DNA of 64,000 nt from Caldisericia bacterium (GTDB lineage Bacteria > Caldisericota > Caldisericia > B22-G15), in contig JASEFN010000004.1 in NCBI GenBank assembly GCA_030018355.1, positions 88,291-152,290 on the forward strand, in the 5' to 3' direction. Shown piece after piece: positions 42,889 to 53,225 of this stretch (positions are counted from its first letter, which is position 1; every line of letters begins with the position of its first letter). A program made the position numbers and the translations under genes. Under the pieces are notes generated by a model. The model saw nothing but the letters and a program-made list of their open reading frames with translations. It ran no database searches and was not told the DNA's origin.

Positions 42889-43771
42889 TATTTAATAAAA
42901 GAGATTTATTTGCTTTTATTGTTTTTCCATTAGAAATTTTATGTAATTCTGAAAGAATAAAAGGGGTTACGCTTTTTCCTTCGATTTTTTTATTTTCTGC
43001 ACTCTTTAAAATAGAATCAAGCATCTCTTCAAACTCTTTTTTATCTATTTCATCCTCTTCAGGAATTGGATTTACAATTAAAAGAGATGAATTGTAAAAC
43101 TTATCCCAAAATTTAATATAATATACCAAATCGTCTATTTTATAAAAATAGTTTTCAAGTTGAATATCTGTTTCTTTATAATAAAATCCTGGAAGTTTAT
43201 CTGTGTTAAAACCAACTACAGGCACTCCAAGTGTCTCAAGAAGTTCCCAACTTCTTTTTATATCAAGAATTGATTTAAATCCAGAAGTTACAACAACTGC
43301 TTTAAATTTTGATAATGCGAAAAGATCAGTTGAAATGTCGAAATATTTTTCAAATCCTATATGAACTCCACCTAGTCCTCCTGATGCAAGAAATTTTAAA
43401 CCAAATCTATCCATAATATAAAGCATTCCTGAAATTGTAAGGGCTCCACTTTTCTTAGTTGAAAGAAGGTATGGAACATCTCTCATGTTTGCTTTATAAA
43501 TCTCTTTATTATTAGCAAAAAATTCTATATCTTCATCTTTGAGTCCAATTAGAATCTTACCTTCTTTTATTCCAATTGTTAATGGTATAACTTCTTCTTT
43601 TCTTATTATTTCTTCTAATTTTATTGCAATCTTCAGATTGTCTGGATATGGAAAACCAAAAGAAATTAGTGTTGTTTCAAGACATGTATGTGGATAGAAA
43701 CTTCCTTTGTACTCATCAGAAAAAATAACATGATCTTTATAATTTTTCGCCTTTTTCATAAGGTATTCCAT
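42842..43771 (-). CDS. psuG: Pseudouridine-5'-phosphate glycosidase
   Basis: Product of 309 aa, the usual length of PsuG, which splits the C-C bond of pseudouridine 5'-phosphate into uracil and ribose-5-phosphate. Recognisable segments: L-E-T-T-L-I-S-F-G-F-P-Y-P near the N-terminus, T-I-G-I-K-E-G-K-I (catalytic Lys region), S-G-G-L-G-G-V-H and N-T-D-K-L-P-G-F-Y. It starts inside the 3' end of the permease gene (overlap 35 bases; a second Met at 43759 is also possible). The partner pseudouridine kinase is not adjacent; the PfkB protein at 18891-19832 is one candidate. Confidence 0.93.
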   Translation of the reverse strand: MEYLMKKAKNYKDHVIFSDEYKGSFYPHTCLETTLISFGFPYPDNLKIAIKLEEIIRKEEVIPLTIGIKEGKILIGLKDEDIEFFANNKEIYKANMRDVPYLLSTKKSGALTISGMLYIMDRFGLKFLASGGLGGVHIGFEKYFDISTDLFALSKFKAVVVTSGFKSILDIKRSWELLETLGVPVVGFNTDKLPGFYYKETDIQLENYFYKIDDLVYYIKFWDKFYNSSLLIVNPIPEEDEIDKKEFEEMLDSILKSAENKKIEGKSVTPFILSELHKISNGKTIKANKSLLLNNAKLAAKLSKLYFEK

Positions 43772-44732
43772 CTGCTGCTGGAGGTGTTACTCTTCCAACA
43801 AATCCAGCAAGAATTAAAATTGTTAATATATATGGAAGTGCTAAGAAAAATCCTCTTGGAATTATTTTTAAAATTTGTGGTGCTTCAGTTTGAATATAAA
43901 TTTGAATGACATTTGCAAGTGTAAAGAAAAGTGCTGCAAAAAATGTTCCAAGTGGTTTCCATTTTCCAAATATCATTGCAGCAAGTGCTATAAATCCTAA
44001 TCCTGCTGGCATATGGTTATCAAATAGATCAAGTTGACCAATAGACATTGAAGCACCAGCAAGGGCTGCAAAAAATCCTGACATAATAACTGCAAAATAT
44101 CTTATTCCGTAAACATTAACCCCAAGTGTATCTGCTGCTTTAGGGTGTTCACCAACTGCTCTATGTCTTAATCCCCAATGAGTATGATAAAGATAAAAAT
44201 GTACAACAAATGGAAGAATAACAGCAAGCCAAACAAATATGTTCATTGTTTTAAATAGATCTCCTAAAATGGGAATTTTTGTTAAAGCAGGGAAAAGAGG
44301 TTTTCCCATAAATGATGCGACAGACGGAGAGTGTCCTGTTGTATTAAAATATCTTTCAAGGAAAAATGTCATTCCTCCAAGAGAGAAAACATTTATAGCA
44401 ACTGCAGAAACAATTTGATTCCCTCTTAATGAAATAGAGATATAACCATGTAAAAGACCAGCCAAAACTCCAACAATTATTGCAAAAAGAATTCCGATCC
44501 AAGGATTTCCAGCAAGAGGATTTCTTGTACCTGTTATTGGATCAATTACACGAGATGAAATATATGAGCCAAAAACTGCAAAAAATCCACCAAATCTCAT
44601 TATACCTTCGAGTGCTATATTAACAACACCTGCATTTTCGCACATAACTCCACCAAGGCCAGCAAGAATAATTGGAGTTCCAAAAACAAGCATTGATGAT
44701 ATAAAAGATATTATTGTCTTAAGAAACTCCAC
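43737..44732 (-). CDS. ABC importer 2 permease B (BPD_transp_2 family)
   Basis: Product of 331 aa with about 8-9 membrane helices; N-terminal G-V-V-N-I-A-L-E-G and cytoplasmic loop R-A-V-G-E-H-P-K-A-A-D-T-L-G match the permease B of importer 1. The start is GTG with SD AAGGAGG inside the end of the permease A gene. It is followed by psuG, overlapping by 35 bases. The ligand is probably a nucleoside by family and context. Confidence 0.92.
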   Translation of the reverse strand: MEFLKTIISFISSMLVFGTPIILAGLGGVMCENAGVVNIALEGIMRFGGFFAVFGSYISSRVIDPITGTRNPLAGNPWIGILFAIIVGVLAGLLHGYISISLRGNQIVSAVAINVFSLGGMTFFLERYFNTTGHSPSVASFMGKPLFPALTKIPILGDLFKTMNIFVWLAVILPFVVHFYLYHTHWGLRHRAVGEHPKAADTLGVNVYGIRYFAVIMSGFFAALAGASMSIGQLDLFDNHMPAGLGFIALAAMIFGKWKPLGTFFAALFFTLANVIQIYIQTEAPQILKIIPRGFFLALPYILTILILAGFVGRVTPPAADGIPYEKGEKL

Positions 44733-45873
44733 TTATTACCTCCTTACCTCTAAAAACTTTTTTTTCGCCAATCTTAAAAAGGAGATACTTAATTCCAATT
44801 TGACCTGCAACAAAAATAGTTGCAACACCTTGAATAATATCTGCAAAACTTTTGTGAATTCCAATAAGTTGCATTCCTGTTGCTCCTCCTCTCACAAGTC
44901 CAAAGAAAAGAGAAGCAATAAAAGTTCCAACTGGAGTTGTGTTACCAACAAGAGCCATTGTTATTCCATCAAATCCATAACCAGGTCTAAATACACCAGG
45001 ATATCTTCCCTCTGTTCCAAGTATCATACATGCACCACTTATTCCTGATAAAGCACCAGCAATAAACATAGAGATAATCATAGTTCTACTTATATTTATT
45101 CCTGCATATCGAGCAGCCTCAATATTTAGTCCAGTTGCTTGAATTTCATAACCAAGAACAGTTTTGTTTATTAAAATATAAATCAAAATAACTGCAATTA
45201 TTGCAATAAAAATTGTTGCATTAAGTCTTGTGCCAGAAAAAAGTGGCTTTAATCTTGAGTTATCTGTTATATAGGGTGTACCTGCGAGAACTGCTCTTGG
45301 ATTGTATCTTAAAATATTAAATGGTCCAACAACAATCCAGTTTTCAACAAGGTGAATCGCAATCCAGTTTAACATTATAGTTGTAATAACTTCATGAACT
45401 CCTCTTTTTACTTTTAAAAATGCAGCAAATGCACCATAAAGCCCTGAAACAAATGAAACAATTAAAAGTATTAAAGGAATACCAATGAATGGTGGAAGAT
45501 TTAATTTAAATCCAAAATATGCAGCAGTTATTGCGCCAATTATAAATTGTCCCTCTGCTCCAATATTAAAAAGTCCTGCTTTAAAAGCAACAGTGATTGA
45601 CAATCCAGTTAATGTTAAAATTGCTCCCTTAAGAATACCTTCTCCAGCAACTCTTAATGAAATAAATTCTTGAAAATCTTTTCCAAGTGCACCTTTAAAT
45701 AAAATTTCATAAGCACGAAGTGGACTTTTTCCTGTAAGTTTAATCATAATTCCTGCAATTATAAATGCAATAATAACTGAAATAACTGGAACAAGAAAAG
45801 ATGAAAGATCTTCTTTTTTTGCATTCCACCAATTTATAAACCTATCAATACTTGAGAGTTTTAAATTGTTCAT
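44719..45873 (-). CDS. ABC importer 2 permease A (BPD_transp_2 family)
   Basis: Product of 384 aa with about 8-10 hydrophobic helices, N-I-G-A-E-G-Q-F-I-I-G (about residue 103) and the contact loop E-I-Q-A-T-G-L-N-I-E-A-A-R-Y-A-G, as in nucleoside-importer permeases. SD GAGGTGAAGG; ATG overlaps the ATPase stop by 4 bases. It is the counterpart of the 358-aa protein of importer 1 but clearly diverged, so the two systems are not a recent duplication. Confidence 0.92.
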   Translation of the reverse strand: MNNLKLSSIDRFINWWNAKKEDLSSFLVPVISVIIAFIIAGIMIKLTGKSPLRAYEILFKGALGKDFQEFISLRVAGEGILKGAILTLTGLSITVAFKAGLFNIGAEGQFIIGAITAAYFGFKLNLPPFIGIPLILLIVSFVSGLYGAFAAFLKVKRGVHEVITTIMLNWIAIHLVENWIVVGPFNILRYNPRAVLAGTPYITDNSRLKPLFSGTRLNATIFIAIIAVILIYILINKTVLGYEIQATGLNIEAARYAGINISRTMIISMFIAGALSGISGACMILGTEGRYPGVFRPGYGFDGITMALVGNTTPVGTFIASLFFGLVRGGATGMQLIGIHKSFADIIQGVATIFVAGQIGIKYLLFKIGEKKVFRGKEVISGVS

Positions 45874-47405
45874 CCCTTCACCTCTTTTTTCTCATATCTT
45901 TTTAAACCTAACATTAGTAAACCCAACTCTTCTTCTGTGGCAACCTTTGCATTCATTTCACCAACAATTTCACCATTATATAAAACTGCGATTCTATCTG
46001 ATAAACTCATAATTTCTTCAAGTTCAAGGGAAATAAGAAGAATTGCTTTTCCTGACTCCCTCTGTTCAACTAACTTTTTATGAACAAACTCTGTTGCACC
46101 AACATCAAGACCTCTTGTTGGTTGAGACGCTATTAAAATATCTGGATCATAAGAAACCTCTCTTGCTACTACAACTTTTTGTTGATTCCCACCAGAAAGG
46201 GCATCGACTTTAAGATAGGGATTTCTTGGTCTTATATCATACTCTTCAACTTTATTATTTCCATAAACCTTTATATACCCACTATTTAAAAATCTTCCTT
46301 TTGCAAATAATTTTTCTCTTTGTCTTCCTAAAAATAGGTTATAAGAGACAGTAAATGGTAAAACAAGACCTCTTGCTCTTCTGTCTTCAGGAATGTGTGC
46401 CATTCCCATATTTCTTAAAACTTTTGCATCAGTTGAAAATATTTCTTTACCCTTAACAATTATTTTTCCACTTTCAATTGGTCTTAATCCGGTCAAAGCT
46501 TCAACTAATTCTTTTTGACCATTTCCTTCAACTCCTGCAATTCCTAAAATTTCATTTCTTCTTAATTTAAAAGATATTCCTTTAATTGCAGGTATTCCTC
46601 TATCACTCAAAACTACAAGATCTTGAACTTCAAGAATAACTTCGCCTGGTTCAATTTCTTTTTTTGGAACCTCTAAAACTACATCTCTTCCAACCATTAA
46701 TCTTGCTAATTCTTTCTCATTTGTTTCCTCTTTAATTTTAATTCCCATTACCTTTCCATTTTTCAAAACACATATTCTATCTGCAATTTCTAAAACTTCT
46801 TTTAATTTATGTGAAATAAATATAATTGTCTTTCCTGCTTTTTTAAGTTCTTTTATTGTCGCAAAAAGTTCTTTGGTCTCTTGTGGTGTTAAAACTGCAG
46901 TTGGTTCATCAAGAATTAATATTTCTGCACCTCTAAATAAAACTTTTAAAATTTCAACTCTTTGTTGAATTCCAACAGGTAAATTTTGAATTTTTTCTAA
47001 TGGATCAACTCTAAGTCCATATTTTTCAGAAAGTTTCTTTACTTCTTCAATGGCCCTTTTTCTATCAAAAATAAATCCGCTCTTTTTATATTCATTACCA
47101 AGAACAATATTTTCATAAACAGTAAAAACTGGTACAAGCATAAAATGTTGATGTACCATTCCAATGCCAAGTTCTATTGCTTTTCTTGGTGAATGATGAG
47201 TTACTTTTTTACCATTAATATATATTTCACCTTTATCTGGAGTATATAATCCATAAATAATATTCATTAATGTTGTTTTTCCAGCGCCATTTTCTCCAAC
47301 TATTGCAAAGATTTCCCCCTTTTTTATTTGTAAGTTTATTTCATCATTTGCAACAACTCCAGGAAAAACTTTTGTAATGTTTTTTAGTTCAATTGCGTAT
47401 TCCAA
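45870..47405 (-). CDS. ABC importer 2 ATP-binding protein (two nucleotide-binding domains)
   Basis: Product of 511 aa with two ABC domains: complete Walker A G-E-N-G-A-G-K-T-T and D-E-P-T in the first, degenerate G-V-E-G-N-G-Q-K-E and L-S-G-G-N-Q-Q-K-V in the second. The start is TTG at 47405 with SD GGAGGAG. It is separated from the binding-protein gene by the terminator-like hairpin at 47425-47460, so its level should be lower than that of the binding protein. Confidence 0.94.
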   Translation of the reverse strand: MEYAIELKNITKVFPGVVANDEINLQIKKGEIFAIVGENGAGKTTLMNIIYGLYTPDKGEIYINGKKVTHHSPRKAIELGIGMVHQHFMLVPVFTVYENIVLGNEYKKSGFIFDRKRAIEEVKKLSEKYGLRVDPLEKIQNLPVGIQQRVEILKVLFRGAEILILDEPTAVLTPQETKELFATIKELKKAGKTIIFISHKLKEVLEIADRICVLKNGKVMGIKIKEETNEKELARLMVGRDVVLEVPKKEIEPGEVILEVQDLVVLSDRGIPAIKGISFKLRRNEILGIAGVEGNGQKELVEALTGLRPIESGKIIVKGKEIFSTDAKVLRNMGMAHIPEDRRARGLVLPFTVSYNLFLGRQREKLFAKGRFLNSGYIKVYGNNKVEEYDIRPRNPYLKVDALSGGNQQKVVVAREVSYDPDILIASQPTRGLDVGATEFVHKKLVEQRESGKAILLISLELEEIMSLSDRIAVLYNGEIVGEMNAKVATEEELGLLMLGLKRYEKKEVKG

Positions 47406-47424
47406 AATTCTCCTCCAATAATAT

Positions 47425-47460
47425 TAAAAAAGGGGTGAGGCAAAAAGTAACCTCACCCCT
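47425..47460 (-). terminator. Terminator/attenuator between the importer 2 binding-protein and ATPase genes
   Basis: A perfect 10-bp stem AGGGGTGAGG (47431-47440) / CCTCACCCCT (47451-47460). Read on the minus strand it is followed by TTTTTTA, a full Rho-independent terminator. As the ATPase gene has no visible promoter of its own, partial read-through is expected, a known way to favour the binding protein. Confidence 0.85.
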
Positions 47461-47479
47461 AAAACTTCATATCAATATA

Positions 47480-48616
47480 TTATGGAACTTGAGGAGGAAC
47501 AAATTTTTCTAATGCTTCTCTTGAATCTGGTACTGTAAATGCACCATCTGCAATCATCTTCTTAAGTTTTTCAACTTTATCTAAAACTTCTTTTGGAATC
47601 ATATTCTTTGTATATTTCATTGGTGAAAGTCCAACTCCACCTTCTTTTACACCAAGTTGAATAATTCCTGATTTAAATGTATTCTCAACAACAGATTTAA
47701 TTGAAAGCCATACAGCATAGTCTACATGCTTTATCATAGATGTTAAAACATTTCCTGGTGCCATATAGTCTTGATCAGAATCAACACCTACTGCAAAGTA
47801 TCCAGGACCTCTTGTTTGTGCTTCTTTAATTACACCAATTCCGCATGCACCAGAAGCGTGATAAACAATATCACAACCAGCATCAAATTGTTGTTTTGCG
47901 ATCTTTTGTCCATCATCTGCACTTGTAAAGTTTCCAGTATAACCAATTAAAACTTCACAATTTGGATTAACTGTCTTAACACCAGCTCTATATCCTGCTT
48001 CAAACTTATGAATAATGAATAGGTCCATTCCACCAACAAATCCTACTTTATTTTTCTTTGTCATTTGTCCAACAAGAGCACCTACAAGGAATGAACCTTC
48101 ATGCTCTTTAAATGTATAGCAAACAACATTTGGTGGTGCAGGATCAATTACACCATCAATGAGCATGAAATATGTATTTGGATATTGTGGTGCAACTTCT
48201 TTAATAGCATCTGTTAACATAAATCCAACACCAATAACAAGTTTACAACCCTCATCAGCAAGTTTCTTTAAGTTTGGAACATAATCTTCATTTGCTTTTG
48301 ATTCAAGAACAAGTGGTTCTATATCAAATTTTTTAATTCCTCTATCTAAAAGATCTGGTGCTTCATCTTCAATACTCTTTTTATATTCTTCATCTGTTAG
48401 AGGTTGATAACCAACTCCAGCAACCATCTTAAGACCTGCACCCCACGCTTCTAATCCTCTTAATGCTGAATCGTTAAAAGATTTGTCTCCTCTACCACCA
48501 ACGTCTGTTACAAGGCCAATTTTAATTTTTTCTACCTTTTGTTCTGGTTTTTTACACCCTGCAAAAATTGCTGTTACTAAAATTAATGCTAATAAAATTG
48601 TTAAAACTTTTTTCAT
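47480..48616 (-). CDS. BMP-family nucleoside-binding lipoprotein of ABC importer 2
   Basis: Product of 378 aa with lipoprotein signal peptide ending I-F-A-G-C (Cys about 20), then the BMP/PnrA binding fold: G-L-V-T-D-V-G-G-R-G-D-K-S-F-N-D-S-A near the N-terminus, V-G-F-V-G-G-M and A-V-G-V-D-S-D-Q-D. It is more canonical than the importer 1 protein (it retains V-T-D-x-G-G near the start). SD AAGGAGGG. It is the first gene of the importer 2/psuG operon, with its own extended -10 promoter. Confidence 0.93.
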   Translation of the reverse strand: MKKVLTILLALILVTAIFAGCKKPEQKVEKIKIGLVTDVGGRGDKSFNDSALRGLEAWGAGLKMVAGVGYQPLTDEEYKKSIEDEAPDLLDRGIKKFDIEPLVLESKANEDYVPNLKKLADEGCKLVIGVGFMLTDAIKEVAPQYPNTYFMLIDGVIDPAPPNVVCYTFKEHEGSFLVGALVGQMTKKNKVGFVGGMDLFIIHKFEAGYRAGVKTVNPNCEVLIGYTGNFTSADDGQKIAKQQFDAGCDIVYHASGACGIGVIKEAQTRGPGYFAVGVDSDQDYMAPGNVLTSMIKHVDYAVWLSIKSVVENTFKSGIIQLGVKEGGVGLSPMKYTKNMIPKEVLDKVEKLKKMIADGAFTVPDSREALEKFVPPQVP

Positions 48617-48666
48617 TTATGCCCTCCTTTTTTAGCGAAAAATTTTAATAATTTTTATAGATTGAA

Positions 48667-48697
48667 TCACCTCCTTTCCATTTTAAAAATTATACCA
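48667..48697 (-). promoter_or_regulatory. Promoter and 5' leader element of importer 2
   Basis: On the minus strand an extended -10 TGGTATAAT (48689-48697) overlaps the stop codon of the Na/Pi transporter gene. Transcription would begin near 48682, giving a ~66-base leader. Close to its 5' end lies AAAGGAGGTGA (48667-48677), a perfect SD-like sequence without a suitable start codon behind it; the functional SD is 50 bases further on. Confidence 0.5.
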
Positions 48698-50303
48698 CAA
48701 ATTCAGATTGACATATTATATTTGCAATTTTCATTACATGATCTCCAATTCTTTCAAGGTTTGATATTGTATCAAGATAAACAACTCCTGCTTCATTTAA
48801 ACAAATCCCTTCTTTTAATCTTTCAATATGGTTGTCTCTCATTTTATCTTCTAACCTATCTATCTCAATCTCATTTTGTTTTACTTCATTATAAAATTCA
48901 AAATTATTATTAAAAAGATTTTCTTTAACTATTAAAAAGTTTCTATAAACTAACTCAAACAGCACTTCTAATTCTTTCATAGCATATGGAGAATATGGTA
49001 TTCTTTCTTCGAGTCTATTCAATTCTATTTGAGAAGTATTATCAATAATATCCCCAATTCTTTCAAGTTGAGAAGACACAATTAATAATTTTGGTAATTC
49101 TCTTGCCTCCTTTTCTGGAAGAGAGAGGGAAGAAATTTTTGATACATATCTTGAAATTTCTCTATTAACAAAATTTATTGTTTCTTCTCTCGATGATATA
49201 TCTTGAATTGCACTTTTGTTTTTATTAAAAATGAGTTCTTTAAGACATATGAAATTATTATTAACAATATTTGCTAATCTCTTTATTTCATTAACCAAAG
49301 AATCATATGCAACAATAGGAGATTTTAAAATTGAGGGGTTTAAATATTTAACACCTGTCTCAATTAATCTTTCTTCTCCTGGTAAAAGTTTTGTTATTAA
49401 ACTTACATATTTTGATGTGAAAGGTAAAAATATCAAAGTGTTAATTACATTAAAAAGAGTGTGCGAATTTGCAATTTGTTTTACAGGATCTGATGATAAT
49501 GATGATATAAAGGAGATGTAAGGTCTCATAATTGGTAAAAATATCAAAGTGCCAATTAAATTAAATAGAAAATGAGAAAGTGCTGCTCTTTTTGCGGAGA
49601 GTTTTGTTCCAATACTTGCTAAAATTGCTGTAACAGTTGTTCCAATGTTTGCTCCTAAAACAATTGGAAATGCTGAATTTATATTAACTAAACCCTCCAT
49701 TCCAAGTGCTTGAACTATTCCAACTGTTACACTACTACTCTGTTGAATTGCCGTAAATATTGTACCTGCTAAAACTCCTAAGATTGGTATATTTCCAAAT
49801 TCCTTAAATATATCAATCACTTTTTGTGAATTTCTTAATGGACTAACAGCGGATGCCATTATTTCTATTGCAATAAATATTAATCCAAACCCCAAAATGA
49901 ATTCACCAAAATATTTAACTCTTTTTCTAAATGGAAGAAAGTATAAAAGGAAACCAACTGTTAAAAAGAGAAAACCATATTTTGTTATTTTTAATGCAAT
50001 TATCTGTGCTGTTATTGTTGTTCCTATATTTGCACCAAAAATTATTCCTACTGCCTGATAGAGCGTTAAAATACCACTATTAACTAAACTAACAACAATA
50101 ACTGTAGTTGCAGAACTTGATTGAATAATTGATGTTACAACAAAACCCAAAATAACACCTATGACTGGATTTGAAGTTGCTTTTTCTAAAATTTTTTTTA
50201 AATTTTGTGCTAATGCTTTCTGAATTCCATTAGATGTGATTTGAATCCCATAAATAAAAAGGGCAACTCCACCAATTAATGGCAAAATAATTTTTGTTAA
50301 CAC
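48690..50303 (-). CDS. Na/Pi cotransporter family protein with PhoU-like domain
   Basis: Product of 537 aa. Two inverted transporter repeats, each with Q-S-S-S-A/V-T (about residues 61-66 and 190-195), fit the NptA/YjbB family of sodium-phosphate carriers. The C-terminal ~200 residues are a helical PhoU-like region (E-R-I-G-D-I-I-D-N and E-R-I-G-D-H-V-M-K). It may import or export phosphate, or move another anion. The start ATG lies 1 base after the lon stop, so it is probably co-transcribed with lon. Confidence 0.9.
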   Translation of the reverse strand: MLTKIILPLIGGVALFIYGIQITSNGIQKALAQNLKKILEKATSNPVIGVILGFVVTSIIQSSSATTVIVVSLVNSGILTLYQAVGIIFGANIGTTITAQIIALKITKYGFLFLTVGFLLYFLPFRKRVKYFGEFILGFGLIFIAIEIMASAVSPLRNSQKVIDIFKEFGNIPILGVLAGTIFTAIQQSSSVTVGIVQALGMEGLVNINSAFPIVLGANIGTTVTAILASIGTKLSAKRAALSHFLFNLIGTLIFLPIMRPYISFISSLSSDPVKQIANSHTLFNVINTLIFLPFTSKYVSLITKLLPGEERLIETGVKYLNPSILKSPIVAYDSLVNEIKRLANIVNNNFICLKELIFNKNKSAIQDISSREETINFVNREISRYVSKISSLSLPEKEARELPKLLIVSSQLERIGDIIDNTSQIELNRLEERIPYSPYAMKELEVLFELVYRNFLIVKENLFNNNFEFYNEVKQNEIEIDRLEDKMRDNHIERLKEGICLNEAGVVYLDTISNLERIGDHVMKIANIICQSEFVV

Positions 50304-50304
50304 T

Positions 50305-52632
50305 TTAATTTTCCTTTAAAGATAGTTTTATACCCTCTTCCACTCTTTCAATTAAATGGAATTTTAAACTGTTTTTAATTCCTTTGGGAATCTTCTTAAG
50401 ATCATTTTCATTATCTTTTGGAATGATCACTTCTTTAATTCCTGCTCTGTGGGCAGCAAGTACTTTAATTTTAAGTCCTCCAATTGGTAAAACCTTGCCA
50501 GTTAATGTGATTTCACCTGTCATTGCAACTTCTTTTTTCACAGGAACTTCTTTTAATGTTGAGATCATCGCTGTAAGCATTGCAATTCCTGCTGATGGAC
50601 CATCTTTTGGAACAGCACCCTCTGGAACATGCACATGAAAATCATATTTTTTGTGAAAATCTTTATCTTCTATTCCAAGAATATCAGCGTGGGATCTTAT
50701 ATAAGAAAATGCTGCTTGAGCGGATTCTTTCATAACATCTCCAAGTTGACCAGTAAGAATGAGTTTACCATCACCTTTCATCTTAACAACCTCAATTTTT
50801 GTAATGTCTCCACCAAATGGTGTCCAAGAAAGACCAGTAGCAACCCCAATCTCGTCTCTCTCTTCTTTTATTCCAAATCTATAAAGAGGATATTCTAAAT
50901 ATTTAAATAAATTTTTTGCTGTTACATTTACCTTCTTAAATGCCTCCCCTTTTTCAAGTTTTTCTTTTGCAACTTTTCTTAATACTTTTGAAATTTGTCT
51001 CTCAAGTTCTCTTAAGCCAGATTCTCTTGTATATTCTCTAATTATTTTTAAATATGCTTCATCTGTAATTTTTACATCATTTTCAGTTAATCCATTAAAG
51101 TTGAGTTGTTTTGGGAAAAGGTACTTTTTTGCAATATGAAGTTTTTCATCCTCAGTATAACCTGGAAGATAAATTATCTCCATTCTATCAAGTAGTGGTG
51201 GTGGAATTGTATGTGTTACATTTCCTGTTGTTATAAAAAGAACATCTGAAAGATCAAATGGGATTTCTATATAATGATCTGAAAAATGTGAATTTTGATC
51301 AGGATCAAGAGCCTCAAGAAGTGCTGCTGAAGGATCGCCTCTAAAATCAACACCTACTTTGTCAATTTCATCTAATAGAAATACTGGATTTTTTGTGCCT
51401 GCTTCTTTTATTCCTTGAATTATCCTTCCAGGAAGAGCACCCACATAGGTTCTTCTATGTCCTCTAATTTCTGCTTCGTCTCTTATACCACCTAAAGAAA
51501 CATGGACAAATTTTCTTCCAAGGGCTCTTGCAATAGATCTTCCAAGAGATGTTTTTCCTACTCCTGGTGGACCAATAAAACATAGAATTGGAGATTTTGG
51601 TTTTTTAGTTAATCTTCTTACTGCAAGATACTCAAGAATTCTCTCTTTAACATCTTCAAGACCATAATGATCTTCGTCTAATATTTTTTGTGCTTTTTTA
51701 ATATCAATTTCATCTTTTGTTGTTTTATCCCAAGGAAGATCGAGGATCCAGTCAAGGTAAGTTCTTATAACAGCTGCCTCCATTGCCATTGGAGGCATCT
51801 TTGCTAATCTTTTTAATTCCTCATTGAATTTCTCAAGAACATATTCTGGAAGTTTTCTTCCCTTAAGTTTCTCTCTATATTCTTCTATTTCTTCTGAATA
51901 TTCTTCAGATTCACCTAATTCTCTTTTTATTGCTTTAAGTTGTTCTCTTAAAAAATACTCTCTTTGAGTTTTATCAACTTGAGATTTTACTTTCTCTTCA
52001 ATTTCGTTTGTAATTTTAAGAAGTTCAACCTCTTTTGAAAGAATTTTAATTAGAATTTCAAATCTATCTTCTATGTTTAATGTTTCTAAAATTTTTTGTT
52101 TATCTTGTATTGGAACAATTATATTTGAAGCAATAATATCTAAAAATCTTATTGGATCACCAATATCTTGAACTGCTGTTAAAGAATCAATTGGAATTTT
52201 TTTTGATAATCTTACATAATCTGCATAAAGATCAAACGTTACCCTTGTTAGTGCTTCTATTTTTGACGTTATTTCAATTTTTTCATCAATCTCAATTACT
52301 TCTGCCTCAAAATAAGGTTCGAGTTTTGTATAATTTTCTATTTTAACTCTTTTAATTGCCTCAACTATTACTCTCTCAGTACCATCAGGGAGTTTTACAT
52401 TTTGTAGAATTTGAGCAAGAACTCCAATTTGATATAAACCTTCTGGTGTTGGATCTTCCTCTTCCTCTACTTTTTGTGTTACAAGAACAAGCAGTTTATC
52501 TTTTTTCATTGCCTCTTCAAAAGAGGCAAGTGATTTTCTCCTTCCAACAAAAATTGGAAGGACAGTATGAGGAAAAACTACAACATTTCTTAATGGTAAA
52601 ACTGGATAAACTCTCTTCTCTTCCATACTCAT
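50305..52632 (-). CDS. lon: ATP-dependent Lon protease
   Basis: Product of 775 aa with N-terminal substrate domain (about 1-200), coiled coil, AAA+ domain with Walker [10 protein letters not shown] and a C-terminal serine-lysine protease domain with K-D-G-P-S-A-G (catalytic Ser about residue 675). It degrades misfolded and regulatory proteins in the cytoplasm, including many antitoxins. Two Mets begin the ORF; the first overlaps the clpP stop (ATGA). Co-directional with clpP, so two major proteases share an operon. Confidence 0.97.
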   Translation of the reverse strand: MSMEEKRVYPVLPLRNVVVFPHTVLPIFVGRRKSLASFEEAMKKDKLLVLVTQKVEEEEDPTPEGLYQIGVLAQILQNVKLPDGTERVIVEAIKRVKIENYTKLEPYFEAEVIEIDEKIEITSKIEALTRVTFDLYADYVRLSKKIPIDSLTAVQDIGDPIRFLDIIASNIIVPIQDKQKILETLNIEDRFEILIKILSKEVELLKITNEIEEKVKSQVDKTQREYFLREQLKAIKRELGESEEYSEEIEEYREKLKGRKLPEYVLEKFNEELKRLAKMPPMAMEAAVIRTYLDWILDLPWDKTTKDEIDIKKAQKILDEDHYGLEDVKERILEYLAVRRLTKKPKSPILCFIGPPGVGKTSLGRSIARALGRKFVHVSLGGIRDEAEIRGHRRTYVGALPGRIIQGIKEAGTKNPVFLLDEIDKVGVDFRGDPSAALLEALDPDQNSHFSDHYIEIPFDLSDVLFITTGNVTHTIPPPLLDRMEIIYLPGYTEDEKLHIAKKYLFPKQLNFNGLTENDVKITDEAYLKIIREYTRESGLRELERQISKVLRKVAKEKLEKGEAFKKVNVTAKNLFKYLEYPLYRFGIKEERDEIGVATGLSWTPFGGDITKIEVVKMKGDGKLILTGQLGDVMKESAQAAFSYIRSHADILGIEDKDFHKKYDFHVHVPEGAVPKDGPSAGIAMLTAMISTLKEVPVKKEVAMTGEITLTGKVLPIGGLKIKVLAAHRAGIKEVIIPKDNENDLKKIPKGIKNSLKFHLIERVEEGIKLSLKEN

Positions 52633-53225
52633 TTTCTATTCTCTAAAACTTCATCAATTATTCCATACTCTTTTGCTTCATATGATGTCATATAATAATC
52701 TCTATCAGTGTCTTTTTCAATTTTTTCAAGAGGTTGTCCTGTGTGTTTTGATAAAATTTCATTTATTTTATTTTTTACTCTTATAATTTCTCTAGCAACA
52801 ATTTCAATGTCTTTTGCTTGACCTTGAACTCCCCCCCATGGTTGATGAATCAAAATTCTTGTATTTGGAAGTGCAAATCTTTTATTTTTAGCACCTGCTG
52901 CAAGAAGCACAGCAGCCATACTTGCTGCCTGTCCGACACATATTGTTGAAACAGGTGCTTTTATAAATTGCATTGTGTCATAAATTGCAAGACCTGCAGT
53001 AACTTCTCCTCCTGGACTATTAATGTATAAATTTATGTCTCTTTCAGGATCTTCAGCCTCAAGAAAGAGAAGTTCTGCAATAATTGCATTTGCTACTTGG
53101 TCATTTATCTCAGTGCCAAGAAAAATTATTCTATCCTTAAGTAATCTTGAAAATATATCATAACTTCTTTCACCAAAAGGTGTTTTTTCAATTACCCATG
53201 GTATAACTTGATTAAACTCTTTCAT
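52629..53225 (-). CDS. clpP: ClpP protease proteolytic subunit
   Basis: Product of 198 aa with the complete triad: Ser in G-Q-A-A-S-M-A (about residue 98), His in I-H-Q-P-W-G-G (about 123) and Asp in T-D-R-D-Y-Y-M (about 172). It forms the tetradecameric chamber that works with ClpX or ClpC; neither ATPase gene is in the window. SD AAGGAG; its start lies 14 bases inside the phosphoribosyltransferase gene. Confidence 0.97.
   Translation of the reverse strand: MKEFNQVIPWVIEKTPFGERSYDIFSRLLKDRIIFLGTEINDQVANAIIAELLFLEAEDPERDINLYINSPGGEVTAGLAIYDTMQFIKAPVSTICVGQAASMAAVLLAAGAKNKRFALPNTRILIHQPWGGVQGQAKDIEIVAREIIRVKNKINEILSKHTGQPLEKIEKDTDRDYYMTSYEAKEYGIIDEVLENRK

Noticed and set aside
48661..48680. 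Sequence on the plus strand resembling the 3' end of 16S rRNA (ATCACCTCCTTT)
   Set aside because: No other 16S sequence surrounds it; it is explained as an SD-like motif on the minus strand.
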